From: Epiperipatus broadwayi
Taxonomy: Eukaryota > Onychophora > Udeonychophora > Euonychophora > Peripatidae
DNA: 64,000 nt
Assembly (NCBI GenBank): GCA_028023455.1
Contig: JAQFVV010000013.1
Span: 5,830,001-5,894,000, forward strand
Reading direction: 5' to 3'
Shown here: positions 10,600 to 21,846 of the stretch, in pieces
Layout: the number at the start of each line of letters is the position of its first letter
Position numbering within the stretch: position 1 is the stretch's first letter
The notes under the pieces: generated by a model
Seen by the model: only the letters and a program-made list of their open reading frames with translations
Told to the model about the DNA's origin: nothing
Databases searched by the model: none
Program-made: the position numbers and the translations under genes

Positions 10600-12000
10600 G
10601 TAAGCTGGTATTTTAAAATAGTTTTTTAATTATACTTGAAATATGACTGAATTTTTGTATAGTTAGCATGTATATTTGTATAAGTCACATATTTTTCCAA
10701 AAGTCCCATTTCTGACTTTTCTTTAACACTAAATGTCTTTTATACCTTCTGAAAGATATTAATTATAAGGAATACTATACTAATGTATTTTAAATCTATT
10801 CCTAAATTGTTTGAATCCATTGGCAATATAATTTTCTAAAATTGAACATTTGTTAGATAACACTTCATTTCACCATATTTTGATATAATTACATTTTTTT
10901 CCCAATTTTCATTTGCGATATTTAATATGTGTTGTAAATGAACTTTAAACATTTGTTTGACTTTTGTAAATAAATAAAAAAAGATAAATCATAGGTTGTA
11001 GTTATATTATAATTGCATTACATCACTTTTACTAATGGTAACATCTTTATCATATTACAAGAATATTTTTGTTTTATGGTCAACCATCAATAATGATATG
11101 CTCATCCTAAATTAACATGGAAGCTTTTTTTTTTTTTCCATCTAAAAATAGACACAGAGAGTCCTTATTCATTCAACATGAATTTGTACTTTCATGATTG
11201 AGTAATTGAAGAATATGATAAACATTCGAGCAGATTGATTACAAATGATCATGCAAAATGATTGAAAAATACACAATAGCTATTTTTGTCTATTTAAGAA
11301 AGATGATAGGAACTAGATTTTAATTTTTATGTATATTATTGTTTTGTAATGGCTGCAGAAAAGAGTTTGCTGTTAACTGAAAGGAGACTCTTTAGTACCC
11401 CTTTGAGGCCTTAAAAGAAACATGTAGGGGAAATTTCCTAATGTTTTTGTCATTGCAGCTATTATTACTATATGATTATTCACAAAAGGTAAAAGTAATC
11501 TTTCTTTCCAGGATCAAATAATATATTTTTGTTATAAGGAAAAAAGAAAAAAAGGAAATTTTAAAACCATTCATAATTTTGTTTAATCACTGAATCCTGT
11601 TTCCAGTTTTTTTATATTATCTTTTGAAAGCAGAATTAAAACCTTGCAAATGGTTTAAATTTTTATCTTCTAAATCTAAAAGGACTTTAAAAAAATATTT
11701 AAAAAATGAAGTTATGTCTATATATTAAATACTAAATTTTCTTAGCCTAAAGTATATCACTAATATTTGAAAGAAAAGGATAAATCAACTGTTAATGGTT
11801 GTATATGTATATTTTTTTCATATTCTTGACTTAATATTTTTATGGAAATTTTGCTTTATTTTTTTATCATATTATTTCTTTGGATTCAATATTGATTACT
11901 ATTTACCCATTATTGGATGGCCAGTGGATTGGTTGTAATCTTGCTATCTGAAAAAGTCCTAAGCATTGTTTAAGGAAATCAGTTATATGAAAAAAAGTTT

Positions 12001-12093
12001 GAGCTCCATCTAGGTTTTAACTCCAGATTATAGATGTGGGAGGCATTTTGAGCTCCATCCAGATTTGAACTCCAGATCATAAATATGAAGGCA
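12001..12093 (-). repeat. 49-bp tandem duplication with a tRNA B-box-like motif
   Basis: Two units start GAGCTCCATC at 12001 and 12050. On the - strand each contains an ATCTGGAGTT(C/A)AAA segment that resembles a tRNA B box. Upstream on that strand, TTTAGTATATTTGCCTTC could be the A-box side. It is probably a decayed tRNA-derived SINE with a duplicated tail. Confidence 0.4.
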
Positions 12094-12435
12094 AATATAC
12101 TAAACGCTTATTATGAGACCCTTCTGTTAGTCTATACTTTTTTTATTTTTTGTTTATAAATAAAATAATATGATCTACTATAGTTAAGTTTCTACCACTG
12201 GATAGCAAATTTTGCTAGTGGGAGTAATGAATAAGAAATTAAATTATGCAGTGAACAAAAGAATAATAAAATAATCAATAGTAAATTATTATTTATTACT
12301 ATATCTTATAATTTATTTTCTCGATTTTCTCAAGTTTTTTATTTATTATCTGTATTTGCAGTTTATTTTTCCATTTAAATTAGTCTAAGTAGTAGTACAA
12401 TATTCCCATTTAATGCAAGCCATAGTAATCATTAG

Positions 12436-12915
12436 ATGCTAGATTAGTGCATTAGATCTCTATCTAATGCCTATTTATCCAGTATCTCCAGATTAGTTTC
12501 TAACTTATGGCTTTCATCAGAGAGGAGCCTTGGATCTGAGAACATTGCACCTAAATCTTTGGATCTAATGCGTACCTCCAGTAGCCATTTTTTTACCTTT
12601 TTTAGCTATGAGCCCAAATTGAAAACACAGTAATGTTTTCAATCCAAGATAATTCACTTGTATAATCCTACATTCCTGATCCCATTTCAATGTCTATATA
12701 TTTTGGTGTTTTGGGGTTTTTTGGATTGAAAACATTCATGTTTTCAATTTGGGCTCATAGTTCCATAGTTTACTAAAAAGGTAAAATGTGGCTGCTGGAG
12801 GAATGTATTAGGTTCACAGTTTAGATAAAAGGTTCCTCACAGATGAAGCCATAAGCTAGAAATTAATGTGGTGATATTGGATGAGTAGGATTCACTAACC
12901 CATCCGCTATAGTTT
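12436..12915. mobile_element. Foldback (long inverted repeat) element
   Basis: Two arms of roughly 170 bp are inverted copies. The inner parts match closely (TATGAGCCCAAATTGAAAAC against GTTTTCAATTTGGGCTCATA) around a spacer of about 80 bp. The arms continue outward through TTTTACCTTTTTAG, a CTCCAG block and CTTATGGCTT. No coding sequence is present and no target duplication was resolved. Each arm has a CTGATGA/CAGATGA...AGCCATAAG..AGAAA segment at the mirrored position, faintly like a hammerhead core. Confidence 0.75.
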
Positions 12916-15379
12916 GCACTAGGTGGCAATATTATATAAAGAAAGTTGCTACTGTGTTAACAGATTGTGTTGCCATAAGAATTGGTGATTTTGTGATGCT
13001 ATAGTCGTTTAAATTAGTGTAATGAAAATTTAAATGAAATAAGAAATATATACTATAGGTAAATTATTACTCTTTTATAACTAGATTTATACTTACAAAT
13101 AGTATTGCTGTATATCATAATTTAATTTGTTATTGATTATTTTATATATTTACTATTTTTTTGCTTGCAAAAAATGTCTTTACCAGATAGTAAAAAGTGA
13201 TTGTGATAGATTGCATACTAAGTGATTAATTATTAATATTACCTAATATTCTTATTTCTCAAAATCCATGGAAATCTTTCTTAGTAATCTTAGTTTTTCT
13301 TCATGCAAAATTATATGCCATCATTTGAAAAACTCATGATTCCAGTTTATAGACACAATTAATTGTTGTTAGTACTAGTTACTTTGTGGATAATATTCAT
13401 TTAATTTTTTTGTAAGTACATTTTCTAAAATATATTTAAATCATATGTATGGATTGCAATGTAGTTAAAAACTATTAATAAAACTAAGATAAATAGTGAA
13501 ATTAAATAAGCAAATAAATCCAGGAAAATATCTACTGTTGAATCAGTGCCATTAAAAACTATGAATATGAAGTTTTTTTTAAATTTCTCTCCATAAAGTG
13601 TTACATTTCATGCTGATAAATACTTCATTAATATATATTTTTTAAATTCTAATCTTATTAATCACAAAATCAAAATGTCACATTTACTATAATATCAAGA
13701 TTTAATTTCATTATCATTTTTATTTTATTTTTACATATCTATTTAAATATTTAAAATTTTAAATTTATTTTCAAGTCTCTTCTTAAATTGATTGCATATA
13801 ATTCACAATTCTTAAATTATATCATTCAGTAGTGTTACAAAATTAATTTCATCATGATTTAGATAATCATCTTTATCTTGGAATATGGAATTTTCCAATC
13901 TAAATCTGTAAAACACTTTTTAAAGTTTTAGTAAATTTTTAAATCTTTTTAATTTCCTAATTTTTGAAGCATTTTTAACAGCCTATGTATATATGGAATC
14001 AAAAAGTTTATCACAATCTTTGAAATCTACACAATGCAAATTTTTATTTTTTATACTTTTGAATTATTTAATTTATCACATGTTTCATAGTACAAAATTC
14101 ATTTTTAAACCATGCTTTTTCTCTTGGATGAGCAAAATTAGCTTTTTTTCTATTTTAATACATAAAATTTTAATAAAAAATATAATTAAAAATATTATAG
14201 ATCTTCAAATCTTCTATTATAATTTTTTAAATTATCTTTATTGGCTGTAAAGAATATTGTATTATTTTAAGCATCACATAACAAAATTATTATGTCCTAT
14301 ATCAGTTTTTCATTGCCAATTTTAATCATCTTGTGTAATTAGAATGAATAAATAAATGTGATCATTGCTAAGAAAATCAATCTATGCTCAAGTATCTAAG
14401 TGATATCCTGAGTAAAACATTTTTATCCAGTTGACCAAATAGATTTTTTTTTACTTTTCTCAGCAGGAAATCCTTAATCATTGCTTTAAATTGCATAATA
14501 TGCTCCATTTCAACTATAGTTCTATCTTACCAAGATTTTTAAAATGACATATTTTATGTTAGCAGCAAGTACAACAATATTTATATTTTACTATATTAAG
14601 TCTATTTTTTATTTGATTAGTTATTTTATCAAGAAATGGAATAATAATAGAAAGAATAATTAGAAATTTTTTTTTCATTCTCCATTCTACTTTTGATTCT
14701 CTTCTATTTTTTAAAGTTCATATGTGATTTCCTATAGTTATTAATAGATTTTGCTGGTTTTTTAATGCAGTACGAATAGTTGAAGCTACACTGTAACTTA
14801 TAAATATCAAAACAACATTGTAACTTGTATATTTTTTATTTATTTTATGCTATAAAAAGTATGCTTGCTATCTATATTAAATAACCTTAGACATTTCATT
14901 CATATATATATTAGATCAAATTTTTTCATCTTTCTTGTAAAGTACTTAATCTTAATTTTGTGATATGAAATTAAATATTCATCTTTTAAATTTTAAAATT
15001 ATAATTAAAAATAAAAATTGCATCTTTTGTTATGGTGCTTTTTTATATTGAATATGACAATAAAAATTGATATATATATATTTTGAATACTCATCCTAAT
15101 TTTAAAAGTATATACATGTATCTATAGCTATTAATATATTTATTAAAATAATGGGTATAAATATAATCCCTTATAATATATTTTTTTTGACATATAAATA
15201 AATAACATTGAAAAAAAATTATATAACAACAAATATTGTATGAATTTAATGCAGTTATAAAAAATCAATTCAGATGTCACATGGCCTAATTTAATAAGCT
15301 TGTAAACACAAATGTTATATATAGAGCTCACAAATAAGCTCTTAACAAGCTTTGCAGAATATTCCCAACCCCAGATGGG

Positions 15380-15401
15380 TTTCTGCTACTGGCATCCTCA
15401 G
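15380..15401 (-). ncRNA. Hammerhead-ribozyme-like core, left arm of foldback element 1
   Basis: On the - strand: CTGAGGA (fits CUGANGA), stem II TGC/GCA with loop CAGTA, then GAAA. It continues ACC...GGTT, so A15.1-U16.1 and two C-G pairs could form stem III, with a GTT cleavage triplet. Activity is not known. Confidence 0.5.
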
Positions 15402-15478
15402 TGAAGTGCTAGGATATTCAAGCATTAGATTAAAAATACCAGGAAAGCCCAGCAATGCTTGAATATCCTAGCACTTCA

Positions 15479-15500
15479 CTGAGGATGCCAGTAGCAGAAA
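15479..15500 (+). ncRNA. Hammerhead-ribozyme-like core, best copy in the window
   Basis: CTGAGGA at 15479-15485, stem II TGC/GCA around CAGTA, and GAAA at 15497-15500. Downstream, ACC and GGT can pair as stem III, leaving GTT as the NUH triplet. The following GGAAAGTGCT can pair with the upstream AGCACTTC to form stem I of about 8 bp with one bulged A. All conserved elements of a type I hammerhead are therefore in the expected order. The innermost stem I pair is a mismatch and stem II is short, so activity may be weak. Minimal hammerheads of this kind are known from Penelope-like elements and animal retrozymes. Confidence 0.55.
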
Positions 15501-15572
15501 CCGGTTTGGGGTTGGAAAGTGCTGGGCTTGTCCTGGTATTTTTAATCTAATGCTTGAATATCCTAGCACTTC

Positions 15573-15594
15573 AATGCGGACGCCAGTAGCAGAA
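15573..15594 (+). ncRNA. Decayed hammerhead-like core (third copy)
   Basis: The tandem partner 95 bp downstream of the best copy. Stem II and GAAA are kept, but the core reads ATGCGGA in place of CTGAGGA, so it should be inactive. Confidence 0.4.
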
Positions 15595-15826
15595 ACCGGT
15601 CTGGGGTTGGGGACATTCAGCAAAGCTTGTTAAGAGCTTATTTGCGAGCTCTATGTATAGAATTTAATGCAGAAAAGTTTTTTTTAGCAATGTTTCATTG
15701 TTGTCTTTAGTATAACCTATATATTATTATAAATTTTTACAGAGGAAAAAAAGTTGTAGTTCAGAAAACAAAATCTTTGAAGACATTATAAATAATGTTC
15801 TGAAAAAAGTTAGCAATAATATATAT

Positions 15827-18607
15827 TGTACCGGGCACTCCCCCACAACCCCACTCATCCATTTCAATTCTGGTGTACAGATTAAGCATGAAAAATCGTA
15901 CGTAAGGATAGGGTCCTAATCTTAATCTAGATATAAATTTTATAACCTAAATTTCAAGAATATACTATTAATTTAGCATGATTTCGAAGCATTGTTTATT
16001 TTATTTCCATGCCGACAGTCGTTAAGATGGCCTATATACCTTTGAAAGGTATTATTGCAATACCTTTACACGCCACTCCTCAGAACAGAAGATTCCCCCC
16101 TTGGAAGGATACACAGCGCCCATCCATTAAATCATACCAATAGGTTTTATTAACATATTATTGGGATATCAAAATATCTATTGCCCGATATAGTAGTGTG
16201 CCATAATGCTATGCTTAGCTCTCTTTATCTCAGGTTATATATAAAAAAAGAAATTTAAAGCTGCCCTCGGAAATATACATTCTTATTAAAAAGATAAAGA
16301 ATAATTAACAAAACACCTACATGCCGTGAAATAATTTAAGTAAAATATTTATTCATTCGCACATAAATATATAATGATTAAATCCCGTTATCCATCACCG
16401 ATTACAAAGAATAAATGAAAAATATTATATATGATTAAAACTGTACTCCCTTAATTTATATACATAAGAAAAAAAATATTTGTTTGGATGAAATGGTCTG
16501 AGTTCCATACCCATACGTTTGTTTTAGGCAATATAATAATAATAAAAAAAAACTATTATCATCATATACTCGGTCATACATGTATGCTTCTTTCAGCATT
16601 CCTTCCACAATTTAATATTTTGAAAATCGTGTATTATACACGTAAGCACACACAAAAAAAATAAAATAAAACCATTATTTTATGCATCTTATCTTGACTT
16701 TATCGATGCGTATCTAAATGGTGAAGCATAAAGACAATATAAGGGTAGGCGCACATACTCATTATGTGGAAGGATGATTAATTTAAAGAATTATGCATAC
16801 ATGCACTACCGAAATATCAATTAATTTCGCAGAGTAATTAGATTTTAAATATGTTATAAATGTATTACATAAATATATGAATAGTATTTGAGAATCAATA
16901 TCAAATGATTAAAATAAATTTTACCCCATGCAGTCTGGAGATTTCTTCCGGACTTGGGACCTCTGGTCATGCTATATACATCTGTCTCACAGGAAGGACT
17001 TCTTCCTTTAATTATTTTAGTCTGGTGATCTTCATCACTATTATATTAGCTGGTGATTTTCATCATTATTATATTAGTCTGGCGATCTCATCATCCTCAT
17101 TGACTGGATCTGGGTGGCTACATGTCGACGGCTGGAAGGAGCGGGACGGGCGCACCGAAGCAGGCTTTTACACCATGGCTGTCACTTTAGCTGATATAGG
17201 AATTCTCTCTATCTTGAGTTGGTTTACTGCTATGGTACTCATGTGAAAACTGCTACTTTGCTTTATAATAAATGGTTTTCAAAAGAGATTCGGTTCTATG
17301 CTCTTTCTTCTATTTTAATATATTGTTAACAGTTCCACGTATTCATCTGGATTAAGGCCTGACTATGATGCCAAACAGCATACAACTGGAAGCAGCAAGA
17401 ACTCAAAAGCAATGCCAAAATTTTAGTAATCTTAAACCTCTTCCATACTGACTGCAACCATCACCATTAAATTATTAAGTCAGTATTCAAAGCGCTGGTA
17501 GTCATTATAGATAACCTCTGCTTTAATTTTGGATTGATGAATAATTGTGGAAATTTCTTCTTTCTGACTGATTAACAACTGCTGGAACGATTTACTGCCG
17601 GAATGATTGACTTTGAATCATTGACTGTCGGACTGGATATTCACTGACGGTTTCTGCATGAACAGATCTACTGTTTTTACCACTAGTCATTCTCTCCAAA
17701 AATTATAATCTAATATCTCTGTTTAACTGCTAATTTCGCCATCAAAAATTATATTCTAATTAATTAATGACCGCACCTGGTGAGCACTATATATAGCACC
17801 TCCAATACCAAGTCAATTTGATTACCCCCCCCCTTTGAATAATTGCCTCCAGCTTTTGTCTTGATGGCTAATTAATTTGAGCAAAGCACATTCCTTTCAA
17901 TTACAGAATTTTATTCTTAATTAATTCTATTATTTTCTTTAAATTTTATCTAGGTGAACTCAGACCACTCAACTGATAAATATCAGTTTTAAAAAAAATT
18001 TATTACGAAAAAAAAATTCCTTTACATTAGAAATTAAAAATACCTTTACAACAATAAACAGGATTTTTCTATCTCTGCCTTGGCATCAGGATTCTTCAAA
18101 CTCTTTTGTTTAGACAAATAAGAGCACAAAGCAGGATGACCGTTATCTAATAAGTGTACTTTAATTTTTAGTAAAACAATGGTCATCTGAATTTTCTTAA
18201 TGCATTAAATTTAGAAAATTTGCTAATTAAAAAAAATAAAATATAGACGCATTGGAACATTTAGTTACTTTAAATTATTTTGTATATTTTTATTCAATTA
18301 TAACATGTTCCAACATGTAAATACTTTTTATAAGAAAAGTGAAAGAAAATTATAAATGTAAAATGTTTACATTTATTACTACAACCAAAATAAATAATAA
18401 TAAAAAAAATTGTACGCATACAAAATAATATGTGTCAATTTATAATTCTTGAGCGTATGTGTGTGGATAAGAAATATGTACATAGACTGACTTCATCCAT
18501 TTTATATTATATTTATCATAGCTACGTAATTTTGTTTAATATAACTGCTGTAGCTTTAACTACAGCCGTTTTGTACGTGACGTGACACTTTTAGAGTGCC
18601 CGGCACA
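15827..18607 (+). mobile_element. 2.8 kb non-coding element, copy A (TGTACCGGGCACTC...GAGTGCCCGGCACA)
   Basis: The ends form an inverted repeat of about 14 bp with TG...CA termini, between TA-rich flanks. A second copy with matching internal landmarks lies at 58320-62516. Shared landmarks include ACAGTATATATAGCACCTCC-like sequence at about 17785 (about 61720 in copy B), the GGACTTGGG/ATGCTATATA block near 16940, and the CTATTGCCCGATA block near 16180. No transposase or pol frame is conserved between the copies. It could be a long solo LTR or a non-autonomous TIR transposon. Near 17022-17100 copy A has expanded a roughly 30-bp GGTGATCTTCATCA unit about threefold. Confidence 0.75.
17787..17795 (+). 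promoter_or_regulatory. TATA-like motif conserved between the two 2.8 kb elements
   Basis: TATATATAGCACCTCC occurs in both copies (here and at about 61720), although the surrounding sequence has diverged. It would fit the promoter of a long LTR. This is suggestive only. Confidence 0.3.
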
Positions 18608-18620
18608 TTATATATATATA

Positions 18621-18660
18621 CAGTATCCTGAGGAGGGCATTGAAATGTTGCTGAAAGAAG
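18621..18660 (+). ncRNA. Hammerhead-like motif, right arm of the nested composite
   Basis: CTGAGGA at 18628-18634, then GGGCATT, GAAA at 18642-18645, then TGTTGC. The 3' strand of stem II appears to be missing, so the fold is probably broken. A diverged inverted copy (CTAAAGA...TGAAACATTGC) is on the - strand at about 15679-15712. The pattern resembles hammerhead-bearing tails of Penelope-like elements. Confidence 0.4.
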
Positions 18661-19204
18661 CTTTTTTTGCATTAAATATTGATAATAATTGTTATGTAAC
18701 CTTTTTCAGTGGTATTCATTATTCAAAATGTATATATATTTAAAATAAACTAATGTCTTTTTATTGTAAATTGATATAATTGAAAGTTTTGAATTATACT
18801 ATATTTTTTTTACATTCTTGTTAAATTGAGATAAGTAAGATTGCAGTATATATATTTTGTTAGAACAGAAATTGTTTTTAATCTTTAAAAAACAAAGTTT
18901 ATAATAATTTTTAATTTTTAAGAATTTGTCAATGTATGGCCATGTATAACAAAATACCTTGTTTTTGAATCAGAATTTGATCAGGAAAGTCTACCAGAAA
19001 AAGAACCAGGAACTCCATCTGGTGGGTAGAATTTGCTGCATTATAATGATGGAATTTCTGCATGATTTGTGCAGCATGTATTGAATTCAGCTGAAACCCA
19101 TTGCTTGTTTTATTTTGGATTAACTGCACACTCTTTCTCCTTGCATGTTTTTTTAATTATACTTTTTTAATTCCTAATTTTTACTTTTTTTAAAATTAAT
19201 TTAG

Positions 19205-19260
19205 TTCCATCTCCCAGGCCTAGTTATGTTGGAGAGCGTTTCCCCACAATTGTTTCAAGT
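19205..19260 (+). CDS. PAK exon: short linker (VPSPRPSYVGERFPTIVSS)
   Basis: A 56-bp exon completes the valine codon left by the previous exon and adds a basic, proline-containing linker. The acceptor TTAATTTAG and donor GTAAGTA are good, and the two exons sum to a multiple of three, leaving a phase 0 junction. Group I PAKs have a poorly conserved linker between the inhibitory segment and the PIX-binding site. Family identity therefore rests on position and frame, and it could be an alternatively used exon. Confidence 0.75.
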
Positions 19261-21773
19261 GTAAGTACTATATTTTATGCTTAAATATTTTGATAAATTT
19301 AATAAGAAAAAATTAATTAATACGTTACCATTTAAAATTGTAGAGATTTGTATATTATTTTTTTCAGTCACAGATAAGTTTAATTATAATCTTCATTTAA
19401 GTAAAGGTCTTTGAATCATTTTTGAATTTGTTGTTATAATTGATTTTTTTAAATATTCTATTACAAGTCAACTTTATATAAATATTGTTTTAATTATTAG
19501 TTATGCTACATATTTGTTATTAGTTAATATTTTTCTTCTATTTGTCTTTTTAATGCTTTATTTTTATATGCTTTTAATTCTTTTTATATTTTAATATCCA
19601 CAATAGTAGTTTCATTTTTTTATGAATTGCTTTCAATTATTATATATATGTTGTAATGATATGAATGTAAGAGTGTAGCATTGGTAATGGAAAATCAATA
19701 TCATCTCGATCATAACTATTCTATTTTACTGAGAATAGAAAATGAGCAAAGAATCAGCATCATCACATCGGTAATCATTAGTACTCAAGAGTCGACCTTT
19801 GTTATTGGATTTAAAAGTGATATAATATAAAATCTAGACTAATCATCATTTAGCAATACTAAATACAGGTCAAATATTGTAAAAGCAATAAATATTTCAA
19901 CTGCTACATAAATTGTAAAAATAACTAAAAATAATTCTACATCAAAAATGCTGGAGTCATTATGTCATTGCTGATCATCATCAATGCTCAGATTAGCTGG
20001 TATCCCTTGAGTGTATTGGTCATCTGTAAAATAGTTATGTTAAAATCTATAAAGTGATATATGTGAACTTTAATTAAAGCTGACTTTTATCCCCTTAGCA
20101 CCATCCAAATAATTCTACAGAAAATAATCTGGATGTCCACACACAGATTTACCCACGTATATATATAGCAAATACCCATATCCAAATTAGATTTTGGGAT
20201 TGCAAGGACCCTAGTAATTGAGCAAAAAAATACATACAATATATAAAACTTATCTAGTTATGCATTTAATAACTTCACTGGAATAACTTAAAATAATGAT
20301 AAATATATTTATTAATTAGATATAATGATAAAAAGTCTGTTAATTACTCTATAATGCACAAACATCATTCTGATTTTGACTTACAAATAAAGATGTTATT
20401 CCCATAGATTGACAAACAAATGTACACAAGAGCATATCTATTAAAAATATTCCACTTTTTAATAAACTAATTATTATTTTAACATTATATCACTTAATGA
20501 ATGAATTTAAATATAAGCATATATGTATAGCTATGCATATTATAAAAATATTTCAACCATTATAAAAGTAAATATTTCAATTCTTAATTTGCATTTAAAT
20601 TATTTTTAACTACATCTTATTTATTTAAAATTTAGAGTTTATCTGTCATTAAAAAATATATTAGTATTTTAGACTTTATAAATTTAAAATAAGTCTTTTA
20701 TGAATCACAATAAAATACCTAGATTCTGTTTTCTGGAGATTTTAAACTTTGAGTTTTATTCTTATTTTCTTCCAAAATTCTTTTCCTTATTCTCTGGATA
20801 GTCAATTAAAAAAAAAAAAAAATGTTTAATTTTAGAACAAATCTATATAGTAGAAAGTAACTAGTAGAGGATAATTAAATATTTCTTTCTTGGATAATAA
20901 ATAGATATAAATCTACATTAATTTGCAAAGTTAAAATTTGAAATAAGTGATTATCAACATTATATATAGTTTATTTACAACTACTTTCTTCTATCTATGC
21001 TTTATTCAATGTGAAATAGATATATAGAGAGAATATATATGGATGATCAGCAAGTAACTTCTTTTGTTTGTGCTTCTCATGAATATATAAAATAGTGAAT
21101 ATATAGAATATAGCATTGTAGTTTCGATACTAGTAGACTGCCTTCTTATGGTCATGTCCATGATAAAGCTGTAGGCTGGCTTCTTATTGTCATATCCAAG
21201 ATAGAGCATATATAAGGTGAATAGTGATTTCTCAACTTGTTTTAGCTCATAGAACTTGATGAATCACAACTAGGCAAGCAGTTTATTTTTCACATATAGC
21301 TCTATGAATCACAGAAAAGCCACATCTTCTAATTCTCTGGAAGTTCAAATTCAACAACGTCAAACCTCCAGCTGCCTTTCTACACTCTTTCCAATTTAAT
21401 AATAAATCAATTTATCTAAAACCCATATTTATAGCCTATGCAAAACAATTTAAAAACAAGGGAATTTCTGTAAATTATTTTTGATTTTAGATTAATAAAA
21501 ATAAAATTTAAATTACAGGACCATGTTTTTCAATTTACATTCATTAAAACTAATTATTTACAAAATTTTCTTAATCCTGTAATTAAAAACAGATTATAGG
21601 ATTAATATATATTATACATTAAAAAAAACATTTTTTTTTTTTTTCAAAAATATCATTTTATTTTTTCTTACAGTGAAATATTTTACATTTTGGTAAAATC
21701 AGAAAAGTAATTATTTGTACAAAATTGATATTTTTATATTTTAAATAATTTAAATATTGTAAAATATCAAAAA

Positions 21774-21846
21774 TTGGTAGTTGTTTTGTTGACATCCACG
21801 CCACGGGATGTCGTTTTTTTTTGGATGTCAACAAAACAACTACCAA
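21774..21846. repeat. Perfect 25-bp inverted repeat with an alternative internal hairpin
   Basis: TTGGTAGTTGTTTTGTTGACATCCA (21774-21798) and its exact reverse complement (21822-21846) flank a 23-base spacer. Inside, GACATCC (21791-21797) can also pair with GGATGTC (21806-21812), which would exclude part of the long stem. It may be a tiny foldback or MITE remnant, or a transcript structure. No target duplication is evident. Confidence 0.9.

Larger units (their letters stand above)
15255..15659. mobile_element. Foldback element 1 with hammerhead-like repeats, 13-bp TSD
   Basis: It is flanked by exact 13-bp direct repeats GAATTTAATGCAG (15242-15254 and 15660-15672), a length typical of target-primed retroposition. 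The left half, from TAAGCTCTTAACAAGC to TAAAAATACC, is the reverse complement of the right half. The right half itself holds two tandem units 95 bp apart, each beginning ATGCTTGAATATCCTAGC. One arm is longer and begins ATAAAAAATCAA next to the duplication. A related element lies at 46829-47312. There is no protein-coding sequence. Confidence 0.85.
15180..18740. mobile_element. Nested composite: inverted arms around a 2.8 kb element, with a foldback insertion in the left arm
   Basis: The right arm (about 18620-18740) reads CTGAGGAGGGCATTGAAATG, then GCTGAAAGAAGC, a T-run and TGCATTAAAT. Its inverted, diverged counterpart on the left runs from 15712 down to 15660. It then resumes at 15254 down to about 15180, because a 405-bp element has inserted and duplicated 13 bases of the arm (GAATTTAATGCAG). 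The 15827-18607 element fills the space between the arms. The order of events inferred is: arm pair first, then the two insertions in unknown order. Confidence 0.6.
10600..19204 (+). other. PAK intron (8.6 kb) with nested mobile DNA
   Basis: Begins GTAAGC and ends TTTAG. It contains a tRNA-like tandem repeat (12001-12093), a foldback element (about 12436-12915) and a nested composite (about 15180-18740). The remaining AT-rich sequence, especially 12920-15180, shows no gene or clear repeat. Confidence 0.85.

Noticed and set aside
16905-17246. 113-codon + strand open frame
   Set aside because: It lies in copy A of the 2.8 kb element. The matching region of copy B (about 60990-61260) does not keep the frame, and part of it is an expanded short tandem repeat.
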